A DNA stretch of 64,000 nt from Thermococcus sp. (GTDB taxonomy: Archaea; Methanobacteriota_B; Thermococci; Thermococcales; Thermococcaceae). The notes beneath the pieces were generated by a model. The model was not told the origin of the DNA. It worked only from the letters and a program-made list of their open reading frames with translations, and did not search any database. The position numbers were made by a program, and so were the translations under genes. Shown piece by piece: positions 16,218 through 25,027 of the stretch (position 1 is its first letter; each line of letters opens with the position of its first letter). The stretch lies in assembly GCA_027075325.1 (NCBI GenBank), contig JALTBN010000060.1:94010-158009 (forward strand), written 5' to 3'.

Positions 16218-17717
16218 TCACAGGTACCTCTCCTTCACCCAGCGGACGAAGTAGTCCGGGTTCAGCTCCTCGCCGATGGCCTTCTTCAGGAGTTCCTTCG
16301 GCGGGTAGATGCTTCCCCAGCGGTGGATCTTCTCCCTGAGCCAGGCCTTTATCGGCTCGAACTCGGCCTTGGCTACCTTCTCCTCAAAGTCCGGGATGTC
16401 GCGCCTGATGTGATAGTAGTACTGGGCCGCGAGGAGCGTTCCCATGCTGTAGGTCGGGAAGTAGCCTATCGTTCCGTGCGCCCAGTGGATGTCCTGGAGA
16501 ATTCCTTCCGAGTAGGTCTTCGGCCTTATGCCCAAGAGACGCTCCATCTCCTCGTTCCAGAGCTCCGGTAAATCTTTCGCCTTAACTCCCTCGTTGAGCA
16601 TCATCCTCTCAAGCTTGAAGCGGAGGAGTATGTGGAAGTTGTAGGTCACTACATCCGCCTCGGTTCTTATGAAGTCCGGGCGGACCATGTTGAAGTAGAG
16701 GTACACATCCTCTGGAGTGTAGTTGCTCATGAACGGGAGGTTCTCCCTGAGAACCGGGTGGATGAGGGTGGCGAACTCCCTTGAGCGGCCGATTATGTTC
16801 TCCCAGAATCTGCTCTGGCTCTCGTGGATTCCAAGGCTTACTCCACCTGCGATAGGGCTGAACATGAAGCGCTCGTCCTGCTGGAGCTCATAGAGTGCGT
16901 GCCCGAACTCGTGGACCGTGCTGAGAATGGTTCTCCTGAAGTCGTAGCCTTCATAGCGGGTCGTTATCCTGACATCGCGAATGCCAAACTCGGTGGTGAA
17001 CGGGTGAGCAGACACATCCAGGCGGGAGCGAACGCCCAGCGGGAAGCCGAACTTCTGGAGGATCCAGAGGTTAACGCGCTCCATCTGCTCCTTCTCGTAC
17101 TTCTCCTTCTCGAGCGGATGCTCCTTCGGAACCTTTCCCTCCTTCATTATCTTCTCAACGAGGGGCTTGAGTTCCTTCTCGAGCCTGTCGAACATCCTCG
17201 TTACGTCCTTGGTCGTGGTTCCCTCCTCGAACATGTCGAGTAGGGCATCGTAAGGCTCGTCTTCGTAGCCAAGGTAGTCAGCGGCGCGCTTGGCAAGGTC
17301 GATGATTTTATCGAGCCACGGCTCGAACTTGGAGTAGTCGTTGCTCCTCTTCGCTTCCTCCCAGGCCTTAGTGGCCTGACTCGTTACCTCACTGACCTCC
17401 CGGAGGAACTCCGGCGGGAAGGACTTGCTTATCCTTATCGAGCGGTCGAGGACCCTAACAACACCCCTCTCGTACTCGTTGAGGTCTTCGATGTCTTTGG
17501 CCTTCTCCACAAGCTCCACGAACTCCGGCTTGAGGAGGAACTCCTGGCTGAGAACGCTTAACTCGCCCTGGGCAACGGAGCGCTCGAGTACCCCTTCCTT
17601 CGGCATGTTGACCTCCATGTCCCAGCCGAGGACGCTCTGAGCGTGGCCTATAGCCCATATCCTGCGATACTTTTCAAGAATTGTCTTTATTGTCTCGTTC
17701 TGGAAAACAGCCTCCAT
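16218..17717 (-). CDS. Thermostable carboxypeptidase, M32 family
   Basis: 499-residue metallocarboxypeptidase. The catalytic zinc motif HEFGH lies in STVHEFGHALYELQ (about residue 270) and a third ligand Glu follows in GIHESQSRFWEN. The length equals that of the Taq and Pyrococcus enzymes. It removes C-terminal amino acids from peptides in the cytoplasm, fitting peptide catabolism. GGTGA precedes ATG 17717 and a TATA-like ttaaaag (minus) lies at 17748-17755, with a short palindrome upstream. It is divergent from the PfkB kinase gene. Confidence 0.95.
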   Translation of the reverse strand: MEAVFQNETIKTILEKYRRIWAIGHAQSVLGWDMEVNMPKEGVLERSVAQGELSVLSQEFLLKPEFVELVEKAKDIEDLNEYERGVVRVLDRSIRISKSFPPEFLREVSEVTSQATKAWEEAKRSNDYSKFEPWLDKIIDLAKRAADYLGYEDEPYDALLDMFEEGTTTKDVTRMFDRLEKELKPLVEKIMKEGKVPKEHPLEKEKYEKEQMERVNLWILQKFGFPLGVRSRLDVSAHPFTTEFGIRDVRITTRYEGYDFRRTILSTVHEFGHALYELQQDERFMFSPIAGGVSLGIHESQSRFWENIIGRSREFATLIHPVLRENLPFMSNYTPEDVYLYFNMVRPDFIRTEADVVTYNFHILLRFKLERMMLNEGVKAKDLPELWNEEMERLLGIRPKTYSEGILQDIHWAHGTIGYFPTYSMGTLLAAQYYYHIRRDIPDFEEKVAKAEFEPIKAWLREKIHRWGSIYPPKELLKKAIGEELNPDYFVRWVKERYL

Positions 17718-17849
17718 CTATATCACCAAGGAGATTTGGCGGACCGAACTTTTAACCTTTTCGATGTTCATCTGAACGATGGGAGGTAACGTGGTTACTA
17801 TGGTGGGAAACGGTATTAAAGGGAACTTCCAAGGGGCTTCGGTGATTGC

Positions 17850-18680
17850 ATGCTGGACCTCGTGGTCATAGGTCACGTTTCGATTGACACCCTGATGTTT
17901 CCGGATGGAAGACGAATAACCATGCCCGGAGGGGCTGCTGCAGGAGTGGCGACCTCCGCAGCGCTCGCAGGAGCAAAAGTCGGACTGGTCACAAAAGTTG
18001 GAGAAGACTTTCCGAAGGAGTGGCTTGAAAAGCTCTCCTCAATTCTGGACGTTAGAGGCGTCCATGTCCTTCCCGGAAAGACAATCCACATTTACATGAT
18101 TTATCATGAAGACGGGAGCGTGGATGCCCCCGTTGAACTTGGTGTTGCCCAGAGGATGGGGGAAACGCCGATTCCCGAAGAATACCTTAACTCAAAAGTC
18201 TTCCACATAGCACCAATTCCGCCGGAAGAGCAGCTGAAGGCCCTGAAGAGACTTGAGGGGAAAAGGATAAGTCTCGACTTCAATCCAACTTACATGGAGG
18301 AGTACAGGGAGAGGCCCGACCTAATGCAGGAGATAGTTTCCCGCGCTGAAGTGCTCTTCCCCAACGAGAGGGAAGCACTAATCATAACCGGGGCGGAGAC
18401 GGTTGAAGAAGCCGCGAAAACGCTCCACGGGTGGGGGGCAAAACTTGTCGTGATAACGCGCGGCGAGAGGGGCGTTCTGCTCTACGACGGCAGTTTTAAG
18501 GAGTTCCCGGCACCCTCAATAGGAGAGGACGAGATAGTTGACCCCACTGGCGCTGGTGATGCCTTTGCGGGCGGTTTTCTCGCCGGCTACTCGCGGGGAA
18601 AACCACTGGAAGAGTGCATGAGGCTCGGCCTCGAAAGGGCGAGGGAAGTGCTGAAAAAAGAGGGGAGCTGGAGCATTTAA
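17850..18680 (+). CDS. PfkB/ribokinase-family sugar or nucleoside kinase
   Basis: 276-residue kinase. The first ribokinase motif is PGGAAAGVATSAALAGAKVGLV (around residue 26) and the ATP/anion-hole motif is VDPTGAGDAFAGGFLAGY (around 230), including the catalytic Asp. Substrates in this family range from sugars to nucleosides; the sequence does not decide. GGTGATT precedes the ATG; a TATA-like gtattaaagg lies near 17811-17819. Confidence 0.88.
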   Translation: MLDLVVIGHVSIDTLMFPDGRRITMPGGAAAGVATSAALAGAKVGLVTKVGEDFPKEWLEKLSSILDVRGVHVLPGKTIHIYMIYHEDGSVDAPVELGVAQRMGETPIPEEYLNSKVFHIAPIPPEEQLKALKRLEGKRISLDFNPTYMEEYRERPDLMQEIVSRAEVLFPNEREALIITGAETVEEAAKTLHGWGAKLVVITRGERGVLLYDGSFKEFPAPSIGEDEIVDPTGAGDAFAGGFLAGYSRGKPLEECMRLGLERAREVLKKEGSWSI

Positions 18681-19108
18681 CTCCCAACACCCTTCACGAA
18701 GAAGTACAGCGCAGATAGGAGGAGAAGGGCCAGGATCGTGGCATCGATACCGCTCACCGTTGCTGAGATAGCTTTAAGGATAACGTATGTGGGGAGGGAG
18801 AGGAGGGTTGCTGCGGCTACCACCACGTAGTCAGTAGAAGTGGCCCTCTCCCGATCCAGCTTTCCCATCACTGGTACCATGAACGCCAGGGAGAAAATGG
18901 TGAGGGAGTAAAGTGGCTCAACATTTGCGTGAAGCAGGAAAGCCACGAGGAGAAGGAGGTAGAGCGTTCCAGGCAGGAACCACATGACACCGGCTACGGC
19001 CAGGGCCCCCATTATCAACCCCCATTCCTTGAATGGGAGCAGCAGAAGGATGAGGAAGAGCAGGGGAACCAGTGAGTAGAACCCTCTCTTAGGGGGTTTG
19101 AACTTCAT
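18677..19108 (-). CDS. Small membrane protein, last gene of the MoxR/DUF58 operon
   Basis: 143 residues with four to five transmembrane segments (LVPLLFLILLLLPF, IMGALAVAGVMWFL, LYLLLLVAFLLHA, VVVAAATLLSLPTYVI, ATILALLLLSALYFFV). No recognised domain. Its ATG overlaps the DUF58 stop by four bases, so it belongs to the operon. Its end overlaps the convergent kinase gene by four bases. Confidence 0.7.
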   Translation of the reverse strand: MKFKPPKRGFYSLVPLLFLILLLLPFKEWGLIMGALAVAGVMWFLPGTLYLLLLVAFLLHANVEPLYSLTIFSLAFMVPVMGKLDRERATSTDYVVVAAATLLSLPTYVILKAISATVSGIDATILALLLLSALYFFVKGVGS

Positions 19109-20394
19109 ACGTTTAACACCTCCGCTATGGCGACTTTAAGGGGCTTTCTCACGTCCCAGTTTACTATTATGCCATGCTCCCGGAGTTTCTTTAGGTGGGC
19201 CTTCCTCTGGAGGCTGAGGAGCTTTAAAGCCAGCTCTTCCTCACGGCTCTCAGGGGTTATTGCCGTGTATGGGTCTGGGCTTATAACGATGACCCGATAG
19301 CCGTAGCTCGACATGATTTTCAGGGCTTTTCTACTCTCCTCGGTCATCAGCGGCGAAACGTACACCAGCTGAGCCCTCGGCGGGAAGCGGGAGCGTATGA
19401 GGTGCTCTATCTGGTATGCAATCATATTGTTCTCGTCGGGCCTCGCGGTGCTGAGGAAGTCCACACACTTGAAGAAGTGCCTCTTCCCGTAGTCCACTCG
19501 TACCCAGAGGGGAACCGCCTCGGAGAGCACAAGTCCGAAGCTCGTGCCTTCGTTCAGGCTGTTTAGCATGAGGGATGCAGCTGCCCTTATGCTGTAGTCC
19601 AGGACGCCTTCCCCCTTCTTGGCCGCGTCCACGATGAATATGACGTCCACCTTCCTCTCGCTCTCGTATTCGTTTGACATGACCTTCCCGGTTCTGGCCG
19701 TTGCCTTCCAGTTGATTATCTTGAGCGGGTCCCCCGGCTGGTACTCCCTTATGGCGTGGAACTCAACGCCCTCCCCGACGCGGGGGCTAGGGAGATGACC
19801 GATGGTTATCTTCGTTCCCTTCGTTGAATACGGCGTCTGAACTTCCTCGATTCTGGGGACTCCGATGAGCTCGGTGTAGTGCTCCATCACCTTATCAATC
19901 CTGAAGAACGAGAAGGGGTCGCGGTAGGTTAGACGCACCCCGTTGAATACGTGGATTCCCCTCCTTACCCTGACCCTGTACGTTATTGCCTTCTCCTCCC
20001 CCGGTTTGAACGACAGAACGGCTTTAGGTGTTCCTTCCACAACTTCCAGGCCTTCCGGGACCTCATCGGATATTTTCAGGCTGGGTATCCTCTCCAGCGC
20101 TTTTATCTTCAGGGTTACCTCTACCTCCTGTCCCTCCATGAAGCGGTCGTGCTCTATAACTCTGGCCACCTCAACGTTGAGGGCCGGTCTGAAGAATGCT
20201 CCCGCTATAAAGAGGGCCCAGAGTATGGGAAGGGCTAAATAAACCGCATCCCACCGGAGGAGCAGGAATGCTGTGAGGAGTACCCCCCAAAGTGCCATTA
20301 TCACTTCCTGGGCTTCCTCCGTGAGGGGGCCGCTCTCCCTGGCCTCTTCAGAGCCCCCGCCCCCCCACTGCGGCAGGACCGGAATGCGCTGCAC
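19105..20394 (-). CDS. DUF58 protein with vWA-like fold
   Basis: 429 residues. Two N-terminal hydrophobic segments (ALWGVLLTAFLLL, VYLALPILWALFIAGAFF) are followed by an Ig-like domain and then the DUF58 signature GVEFHAIREYQPGDPLKIINWKATARTGKVM (about 208-238) and a von Willebrand A-like domain (DVIFIVDAAKKGEG). DUF58 proteins work with MoxR ATPases, probably as chaperone-like partners of membrane or secreted complexes. The GTG start lies 9 bp after the MoxR stop. Confidence 0.88.
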   Translation of the reverse strand: MQRIPVLPQWGGGGSEEARESGPLTEEAQEVIMALWGVLLTAFLLLRWDAVYLALPILWALFIAGAFFRPALNVEVARVIEHDRFMEGQEVEVTLKIKALERIPSLKISDEVPEGLEVVEGTPKAVLSFKPGEEKAITYRVRVRRGIHVFNGVRLTYRDPFSFFRIDKVMEHYTELIGVPRIEEVQTPYSTKGTKITIGHLPSPRVGEGVEFHAIREYQPGDPLKIINWKATARTGKVMSNEYESERKVDVIFIVDAAKKGEGVLDYSIRAAASLMLNSLNEGTSFGLVLSEAVPLWVRVDYGKRHFFKCVDFLSTARPDENNMIAYQIEHLIRSRFPPRAQLVYVSPLMTEESRKALKIMSSYGYRVIVISPDPYTAITPESREEELALKLLSLQRKAHLKKLREHGIIVNWDVRKPLKVAIAEVLNV

Positions 20395-20403
20395 GTTTGA
20401 CCC

Positions 20404-21357
20404 TCACTCAAACTTGGGTACGGGAACCTTCTCAAGGAGCTTCTCCATAACAGCATCCGGGCTGACGTTGGTGTACCAGAGTTCCCTCTTCAGGATGAGT
20501 CTGTGGCTCAGTCCCGGAACGGCGACCGCCTTCACGTCGTCGGGGATGACGTAGTCCCTGCCATCCAGGGCTGCGTATGCCCTTGAGAGCTTCAGGAGTG
20601 CCAGGCTGCCCCTCGGCGAGGCGCCTATATCAATCTCCCTCCTGCTGTTCCTCGTGGTTTCAACGATGGCCGTTATGTAGTCCAGTATCGCTTCGCTGAC
20701 GTACACATCTTCTATGGCTTTCTGCATTTCAACCACTTCCTCCGCCTTAAGAACTGGCTTTATGTCAACGTCCTCCTTCTTCCGTCCTATCCTCCTGCGC
20801 AGGATTTCCTTCTCTTCCTCTCTGGTCGGGTATCCAACGCGCAGCCTGACAAGGAAACGGTCGAGCTGGGCCTCCGGGAGCGGGTAGGTTCCCTCCTGTT
20901 CAATGGGGTTCTGTGTGGCCACGACTATAAAGGGCTTCGGCAGGATGTAGGTTTTTCCCTCTATTGTAACCTGCTTCTCCTGCATGGCCTCAAGCAGGGC
21001 CGACTGCGTCTTTGGTGGTGAGCGGTTTATCTCGTCCGCCAGGAGGATGTTGGTGAACACGGGTCCTTTCCTGAACTCGAATTCGAGGGTTTTCTGATTG
21101 AACACGCTGACGCCGAGTATGTCGCTTGGGAGAAGGTCCGGCGTGAACTGGACGCGGGTGAAGTGAACACCCATTGCCCTGGCGAAGCTCTTTGCCATCA
21201 GTGTTTTTGCCAGCCCGGGCAGGTCTTCGAGCAGGATGTGTCCGTCCGCCAGCATGGTAGTTAGTACAAGCTTCAGCACCTGCTCCTTTCCCACTATGGC
21301 TTTTTTCACCTCGTTTAAAACCGCGTTCCCCTTCTCGGCCACCTCTTCAATCCTCAT
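20404..21357 (-). CDS. MoxR-family AAA+ ATPase
   Basis: 317-residue MoxR ATPase. Seen are a modified Walker A region (LLEDLPGLAKTLMAKSFA), Walker B (NILLADEINRSPPKTQSALLEAMQE), sensor 1 (VVATQNPIEQEGTYPLPEAQLDRF) and an arginine-rich C-terminal lid. MoxR ATPases remodel protein complexes and are linked to metal cofactor insertion or cell-envelope functions. It overlaps the preceding gene by 11 bp with GGAGGATAT as ribosome site. Confidence 0.93.
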   Translation of the reverse strand: MRIEEVAEKGNAVLNEVKKAIVGKEQVLKLVLTTMLADGHILLEDLPGLAKTLMAKSFARAMGVHFTRVQFTPDLLPSDILGVSVFNQKTLEFEFRKGPVFTNILLADEINRSPPKTQSALLEAMQEKQVTIEGKTYILPKPFIVVATQNPIEQEGTYPLPEAQLDRFLVRLRVGYPTREEEKEILRRRIGRKKEDVDIKPVLKAEEVVEMQKAIEDVYVSEAILDYITAIVETTRNSRREIDIGASPRGSLALLKLSRAYAALDGRDYVIPDDVKAVAVPGLSHRLILKRELWYTNVSPDAVMEKLLEKVPVPKFE

Positions 21358-21781
21358 TTATATCCTCCTCCATGATTCTCAGTGCTTCCTCAAGGTTCTC
21401 CATAAAATCCCCTTCACGTCTAAGGGTCATTATGGCCTTGTTTGGACTGGAAGAAAGGGATGAGAAAGTTTCATTATAGTCATCGGAGGCACTGGCGTAG
21501 GTTTCCCTGATTCTATCTTCGATGATGGAGCGTGCGGTTTTCCCCTTCTTTGCCCTCTTTATTATCCTCGCCAGTGCCTTGACCTCATCTCTCCTCTCCC
21601 CGTGGTTTTCTTCCCTAAAGAGACCAACTGCGGGCAGGCCGAGCTCCATCCCGAAGAGGATTATCGCGAGCGTGAGTCCGAACGCCAGAACCGTAAGCCA
21701 GTGGAGGAAGTACTTTCCCTCAAGGAACATAATCCCCGCGGTTGTGACGCTCAGGACGATGACCAGTCTACTGGGATGCAT
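21347..21781 (-). CDS. Membrane protein of the MoxR/DUF58 operon
   Basis: 144 residues: two N-terminal transmembrane helices (LVIVLSVTTAGIMFLEGKYF, WLTVLAFGLTLAIILFGM) and a charged cytoplasmic C-terminal part (ALARIIKRAKKGKTARSIIEDRI). No family recognised. It overlaps DUF4129 by 14 bp and MoxR by 11 bp, which suggests translational coupling with both. Confidence 0.7.
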   Translation of the reverse strand: MHPSRLVIVLSVTTAGIMFLEGKYFLHWLTVLAFGLTLAIILFGMELGLPAVGLFREENHGERRDEVKALARIIKRAKKGKTARSIIEDRIRETYASASDDYNETFSSLSSSPNKAIMTLRREGDFMENLEEALRIMEEDINED

Positions 21782-22628
21782 TCACACCACCCCTCATCTT
21801 CGAGTACAGCTCCAGGGCCTTCCTCGCATCCTCCCAAGTCACCTTCTCCGGCGCGTACTCGGCCTTCTCAAAGAGCTCCGTCAGGGCGACGAACGTCTCG
21901 TGCATCAGCCTGACGTGCTCCGCGTGCTCCCAGTGCGTCCAGCTTTCCTGGTAGGGTATCCCGAGTGCCTCAAGCCACAGGACGGCGTTTTTGTATATTC
22001 CAACCACGGCCTTGCGGGGGTCTTCGAATAACTCCAGCCCAATCTCGTCCAGTTTTCTGTCGAACTCCATAGCTCTCTCCATCATCTGTTTTCTCTTTCT
22101 CCGTAAGGCAAGGCCCTTGTAGTATCTGATGGCGAAGACGGCCGAGATAGCAATCAGGAGCACTATTATGGCCAGAAAAACCATGTCCAGCCCACCGGGA
22201 GGGGAATTGCCACCTGTTTTCAGACCGCTGGCGTTGCCGGGGTTGATCAATGGTCCAACGGGTTTGGTTACGTTTGCGGTCATGTTGGCCGTCGCGTTTG
22301 ATGTTTGATTGGCGGGCATCATGCTCGCTCTGGGCCGAAACAGCATGGCCAGCGCAAGAAAGCCGGCTGCACCTATAATGAGTATTCCTTCCAAGATACT
22401 TCCGGTTCCCATCTTGTACTTCAGCTTGTCGAAGGGGTCAACCCATCCAAGAAACACCAGGATTATTACGATCAGTCCAGCGGCGGCCGCCAGTACTATT
22501 GCTATCCCCCAGTATGAGAAGCCCCTTCCGGGAGGCAGAGGCTTGTCACTTATCCCGTATCTCATCATAGCGGCCATCGTTAGCAGAATAATTGCGAATA
22601 TAACCGAAAGCTTTAACCTGTCCCTCAT
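21768..22628 (-). CDS. DUF4129-domain membrane protein
   Basis: 286 residues. Three to four transmembrane segments (residues 7-25, 44-62, 80-98 and 150-168) are separated by an Asn/Thr-rich loop with N-glycosylation sites. The C-terminal 115 residues match DUF4129: KAVVGIYKNAVLWLEALGIP, then TFVALTELFEKAEYAP. This domain is normally found in the MoxR-DUF58-transglutaminase clusters, but no transglutaminase is present here. First gene of a five-gene operon read from a palindromic TATA shared with the divergent gene. Confidence 0.82.
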   Translation of the reverse strand: MRDRLKLSVIFAIILLTMAAMMRYGISDKPLPPGRGFSYWGIAIVLAAAAGLIVIILVFLGWVDPFDKLKYKMGTGSILEGILIIGAAGFLALAMLFRPRASMMPANQTSNATANMTANVTKPVGPLINPGNASGLKTGGNSPPGGLDMVFLAIIVLLIAISAVFAIRYYKGLALRRKRKQMMERAMEFDRKLDEIGLELFEDPRKAVVGIYKNAVLWLEALGIPYQESWTHWEHAEHVRLMHETFVALTELFEKAEYAPEKVTWEDARKALELYSKMRGGVNASQ

Positions 22629-22649
22629 TTGAGACCCATCTACTGTGGG

Positions 22650-22669
22650 AACACTTTTATATAAAAGTT
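22650..22669. promoter_or_regulatory. Bidirectional TATA element
   Basis: The self-complementary acttttatataaaagt can act as a TATA box on both strands. It sits between the MoxR/DUF58 operon (minus) and the DUF2118 gene (plus), with suitable distance to both starts. Confidence 0.55.
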
Positions 22670-22696
22670 TTATGATTACGTACGGAGGTGAGGATA

Positions 22697-23191
22697 ATGG
22701 CTGACATACCGAGACTCTACGTCGAGGTGCCCACTGGGGAGTGTGTTGATAACGGGAGGGTGAGAAGGGACTGCATTGTAATCTCAGGTAACGTTGAGGT
22801 TTGGCTGAATGAGAACGATGAGATACCGGACTTTCTGGATGTTGAATCTTCCAAGTACCTCACCCGCGAGGTCTATGACCGCTTTTATAATTACGTCGAC
22901 CGCATTACTGGGGAGATGCTTGCAGACATTGTCTTAGTCCTTCCGGATGGCAGAACGAGGATATACCTCAAGAAAGGCGACAGGCTTCTCCTCCTTCCTG
23001 TGGAAGGATTCACAAAGACGCTGATAGCCGACGTTGGCAACAGGGTGCGGAGGGGAGACGCATTCGCAGCAATAACGACGAGAAAGGGTGAGGTCCACTA
23101 CCTCAAGCCGCCGGTGAGCGGGACCGTGGTGTTTATAGATGAGGTGACCAACAGTCCTCACTACGTTTACTATCTCCTCCCCGAGGAGTGA
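22697..23191 (+). CDS. DUF2118 protein with biotinyl/lipoyl-like C-terminal fold
   Basis: 164 residues. The C-terminal 75 residues (DVGNRVRRGDAFAAITTRKGEVHYLKPPVSGTVVFI) have the repeating beta pattern of a lipoyl/biotin-carrier barrel, but the Met-Lys-Met attachment motif is missing. It fits the archaeal DUF2118 family of unknown function. GGAGGTGA with a five-base spacer gives ATG 22697 rather than the upstream codon at 22688. Confidence 0.75.
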   Translation: MADIPRLYVEVPTGECVDNGRVRRDCIVISGNVEVWLNENDEIPDFLDVESSKYLTREVYDRFYNYVDRITGEMLADIVLVLPDGRTRIYLKKGDRLLLLPVEGFTKTLIADVGNRVRRGDAFAAITTRKGEVHYLKPPVSGTVVFIDEVTNSPHYVYYLLPEE

Positions 23192-23482
23192 TCACTCCAT
23201 TCCTTCCATCATGGCGTCTATACTCGACCGTATGGCCAGTTTTATCCCCTTTTCATTGTCCATACCTTTAAGAGTTCTGGTGTTGTTGGGGCTCGTTATT
23301 ATCAGCGACCACTGGTATACGTCACCCTTTAGCGGGCTGCTCTGGAACATTGCTATGAACTTCTTTTCCCCTGCTGAAACTTCCACTATCTCAACGTCCG
23401 TTTCCCCGAGCTTCGACCTGTAGACTTCCTTAACATTGAGGTTTCCGTACTCCTCTTGGAGCATCTCAGAAAAATATCCCAT
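23192..23482 (-). CDS. Conserved hypothetical protein, 96 residues
   Basis: Small soluble protein with an alternating beta pattern (KEVYRSKLGETDVEIVEVSAG, KKFIAMFQSS, YQWSLIITSPNNTRTL) and a C-terminal helix ending in SSIDAMMEGME. No domain recognised. GGTGATAAC precedes the ATG and a TATA-like taatatac (minus) lies near 23510-23520. It is convergent and adjacent to the DUF2118 gene. Confidence 0.65.
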   Translation of the reverse strand: MGYFSEMLQEEYGNLNVKEVYRSKLGETDVEIVEVSAGEKKFIAMFQSSPLKGDVYQWSLIITSPNNTRTLKGMDNEKGIKLAIRSSIDAMMEGME

Positions 23483-23613
23483 GTTATCACCACGTTAAGT
23501 TGAACTTCATAGTATATTAACTTTTCCGCTCTTCCCACGTATGTTTCACGATGGCCAAAACTTTATAAGGGGGCCGGGCAACTCCAACCGAGAAAGTTTT
23601 GGAGTTGAAGGAA

Positions 23614-24087
23614 ATGAAGATTGAAACCGGAGATTTTGTTCTGTTCAACTACACCGGCAGATACGAGGACGGTGAGGTTTTCGACACCAGTTACGAGGAT
23701 GTTGCCAGGGAGAACGACATTTTTGTGGAGGAGAGGGAGTACGGTCCCCTTGGGATCACGGTCGGAAACGGCGAAATCATTCAGGGCCTTGAAGAGGCCA
23801 TGCTTGGAATGGAGGCAGGTGAAAAGAAGACAGTCGTCGTGCCTCCTGAGAAGGGCTATGGCATGCCCAGAGAGGATCTGATTGTCCCCGTTCCTATGGA
23901 GCAGTTCACCTCCGCCGGTCTTGAGCCCGTCGAGGGGATGTACGTCATGACCGATTCAGGTCTTGCCAAGATATCCTTGATTGAGGGCGAGAACGTTATG
24001 CTCGACTTCAATCACCCGCTCTCCGGGAAGACGGTTGTCTTTGATATCGAAATAGTTGAAGTTAAGAAAAAGGCCGAAGAGGCCTGA
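23614..24087 (+). CDS. FKBP-type peptidyl-prolyl cis-trans isomerase
   Basis: 157-residue FKBP of the short archaeal SlyD-like type. The N-terminal part (DFVLFNYTGRYEDGEVFDTSYE) and the GEIIQGLEEAMLGMEAGEKKTVVVPPEKGYG segment are typical, followed by the inserted IF chaperone flap (about 85-130) and the final strand LSGKTVVFDIEIVEV. It speeds proline isomerisation and helps folding. I start at ATG 23614, which matches related Thermococcus FKBPs and follows GAAGGA. TATA: actttataagg near 23561. Confidence 0.92.
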   Translation: MKIETGDFVLFNYTGRYEDGEVFDTSYEDVARENDIFVEEREYGPLGITVGNGEIIQGLEEAMLGMEAGEKKTVVVPPEKGYGMPREDLIVPVPMEQFTSAGLEPVEGMYVMTDSGLAKISLIEGENVMLDFNHPLSGKTVVFDIEIVEVKKKAEEA

Positions 24088-24099
24088 TTTCTTCTTTTC

Positions 24100-25014
24100 T
24101 CAGAATCCTATCTGAACGAACATCATGCCCTTAAACACTGCCGCTCCCATTACAGCCAGCATTATCCCGTATTTTATACCCGCTGAGAACTTTCCCTCCC
24201 GGATTACGCCTATTCCGAGGCCTGATATAATGGCCTGAATAACAACGAACATCAGGAGGATGTTGAGTATCGTCGGTATCTGGGCGGCTCCGGCGCCTGT
24301 TATCATCTGCCCCATGAGCTTTCCGACTATGCCTATGATGGCGGGGCCTATAAACCCGCTGGTTATTATGAAGAACATCATCTGCATTCCTGTGGAGGCC
24401 TTCCTCTCCTGTCTTATCCTCAATATTTCCCTGACGTCGTTTGCCACGTATACAAGAACCTCGCTCATAGGTGCACCCCTTTCGAGGGCCTCAATGATAA
24501 TCATGAGGGAGCGGTAGAGGACTGGAGACTTTTTGTTCCTGATTGCCATCACTTTGAGGGCTTCTACGGTTGAGCGGCCTTTCTTGATCTCGTTGACTGC
24601 CCTCTTAAACTCCTCCGTTAGGGCTCCGAACTTTGCAGTTGTCAGGTCTTCCATGGCCTCCGAGAATGAGATTCCTGCCCTGAGGGAACTGGCCAGGTAA
24701 AAGAAAGCATCGGGCAGGTTCTTCTCCATGCTTTCGAGTCTCTTTGATATCCTCCAGTATGGATATATTAAAGCCATGGCGGGGAACACGGTCAGGGTTG
24801 TGAGCAGTGCGTACTTCAGCGGTAGGAGCAGCAGGACGGCGGTGCCGAGGATTACTGACATCAATATTGAAATCATGAGGTACTCTACTGCCAGGAACTC
24901 TATTCCCGCGGAGTAGATGAATAGTTCGTACCGTTTAAGCCACTTAGAGGGGAGTATCCTCTCAAGGATTTTTGTCATAAGGAGGGTTATGTTTCCACCT
25001 CTGGATTTTGGCAA
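24100..25014 (-). CDS. TadC/GspF-type membrane platform protein (second copy)
   Basis: 304-residue type II secretion/type IV pilus F-domain protein. Hydrophobic segments surround a cytoplasmic four-helix domain containing FFYLASSLRAGISFSEAMEDL and YRSLMIIIEALERGAPMSEVL, the conserved T2SF repeats. It would form the inner-membrane platform below pilus or archaellum-like filaments together with the KlbA ATPase. Start is TTG 25014, with GGGTGA six bases upstream. Last gene of the operon. Confidence 0.85.
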   Translation of the reverse strand: MPKSRGGNITLLMTKILERILPSKWLKRYELFIYSAGIEFLAVEYLMISILMSVILGTAVLLLLPLKYALLTTLTVFPAMALIYPYWRISKRLESMEKNLPDAFFYLASSLRAGISFSEAMEDLTTAKFGALTEEFKRAVNEIKKGRSTVEALKVMAIRNKKSPVLYRSLMIIIEALERGAPMSEVLVYVANDVREILRIRQERKASTGMQMMFFIITSGFIGPAIIGIVGKLMGQMITGAGAAQIPTILNILLMFVVIQAIISGLGIGVIREGKFSAGIKYGIMLAVMGAAVFKGMMFVQIGF

Positions 25015-25027
25015 CGTTTATCACCCC

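Noticed and set aside
17778..17870. Small frame starting ATG 17778 before the PfkB kinase
   Set aside because: About 30 codons, ends inside the kinase start in another frame, and has no resemblance to a protein family.
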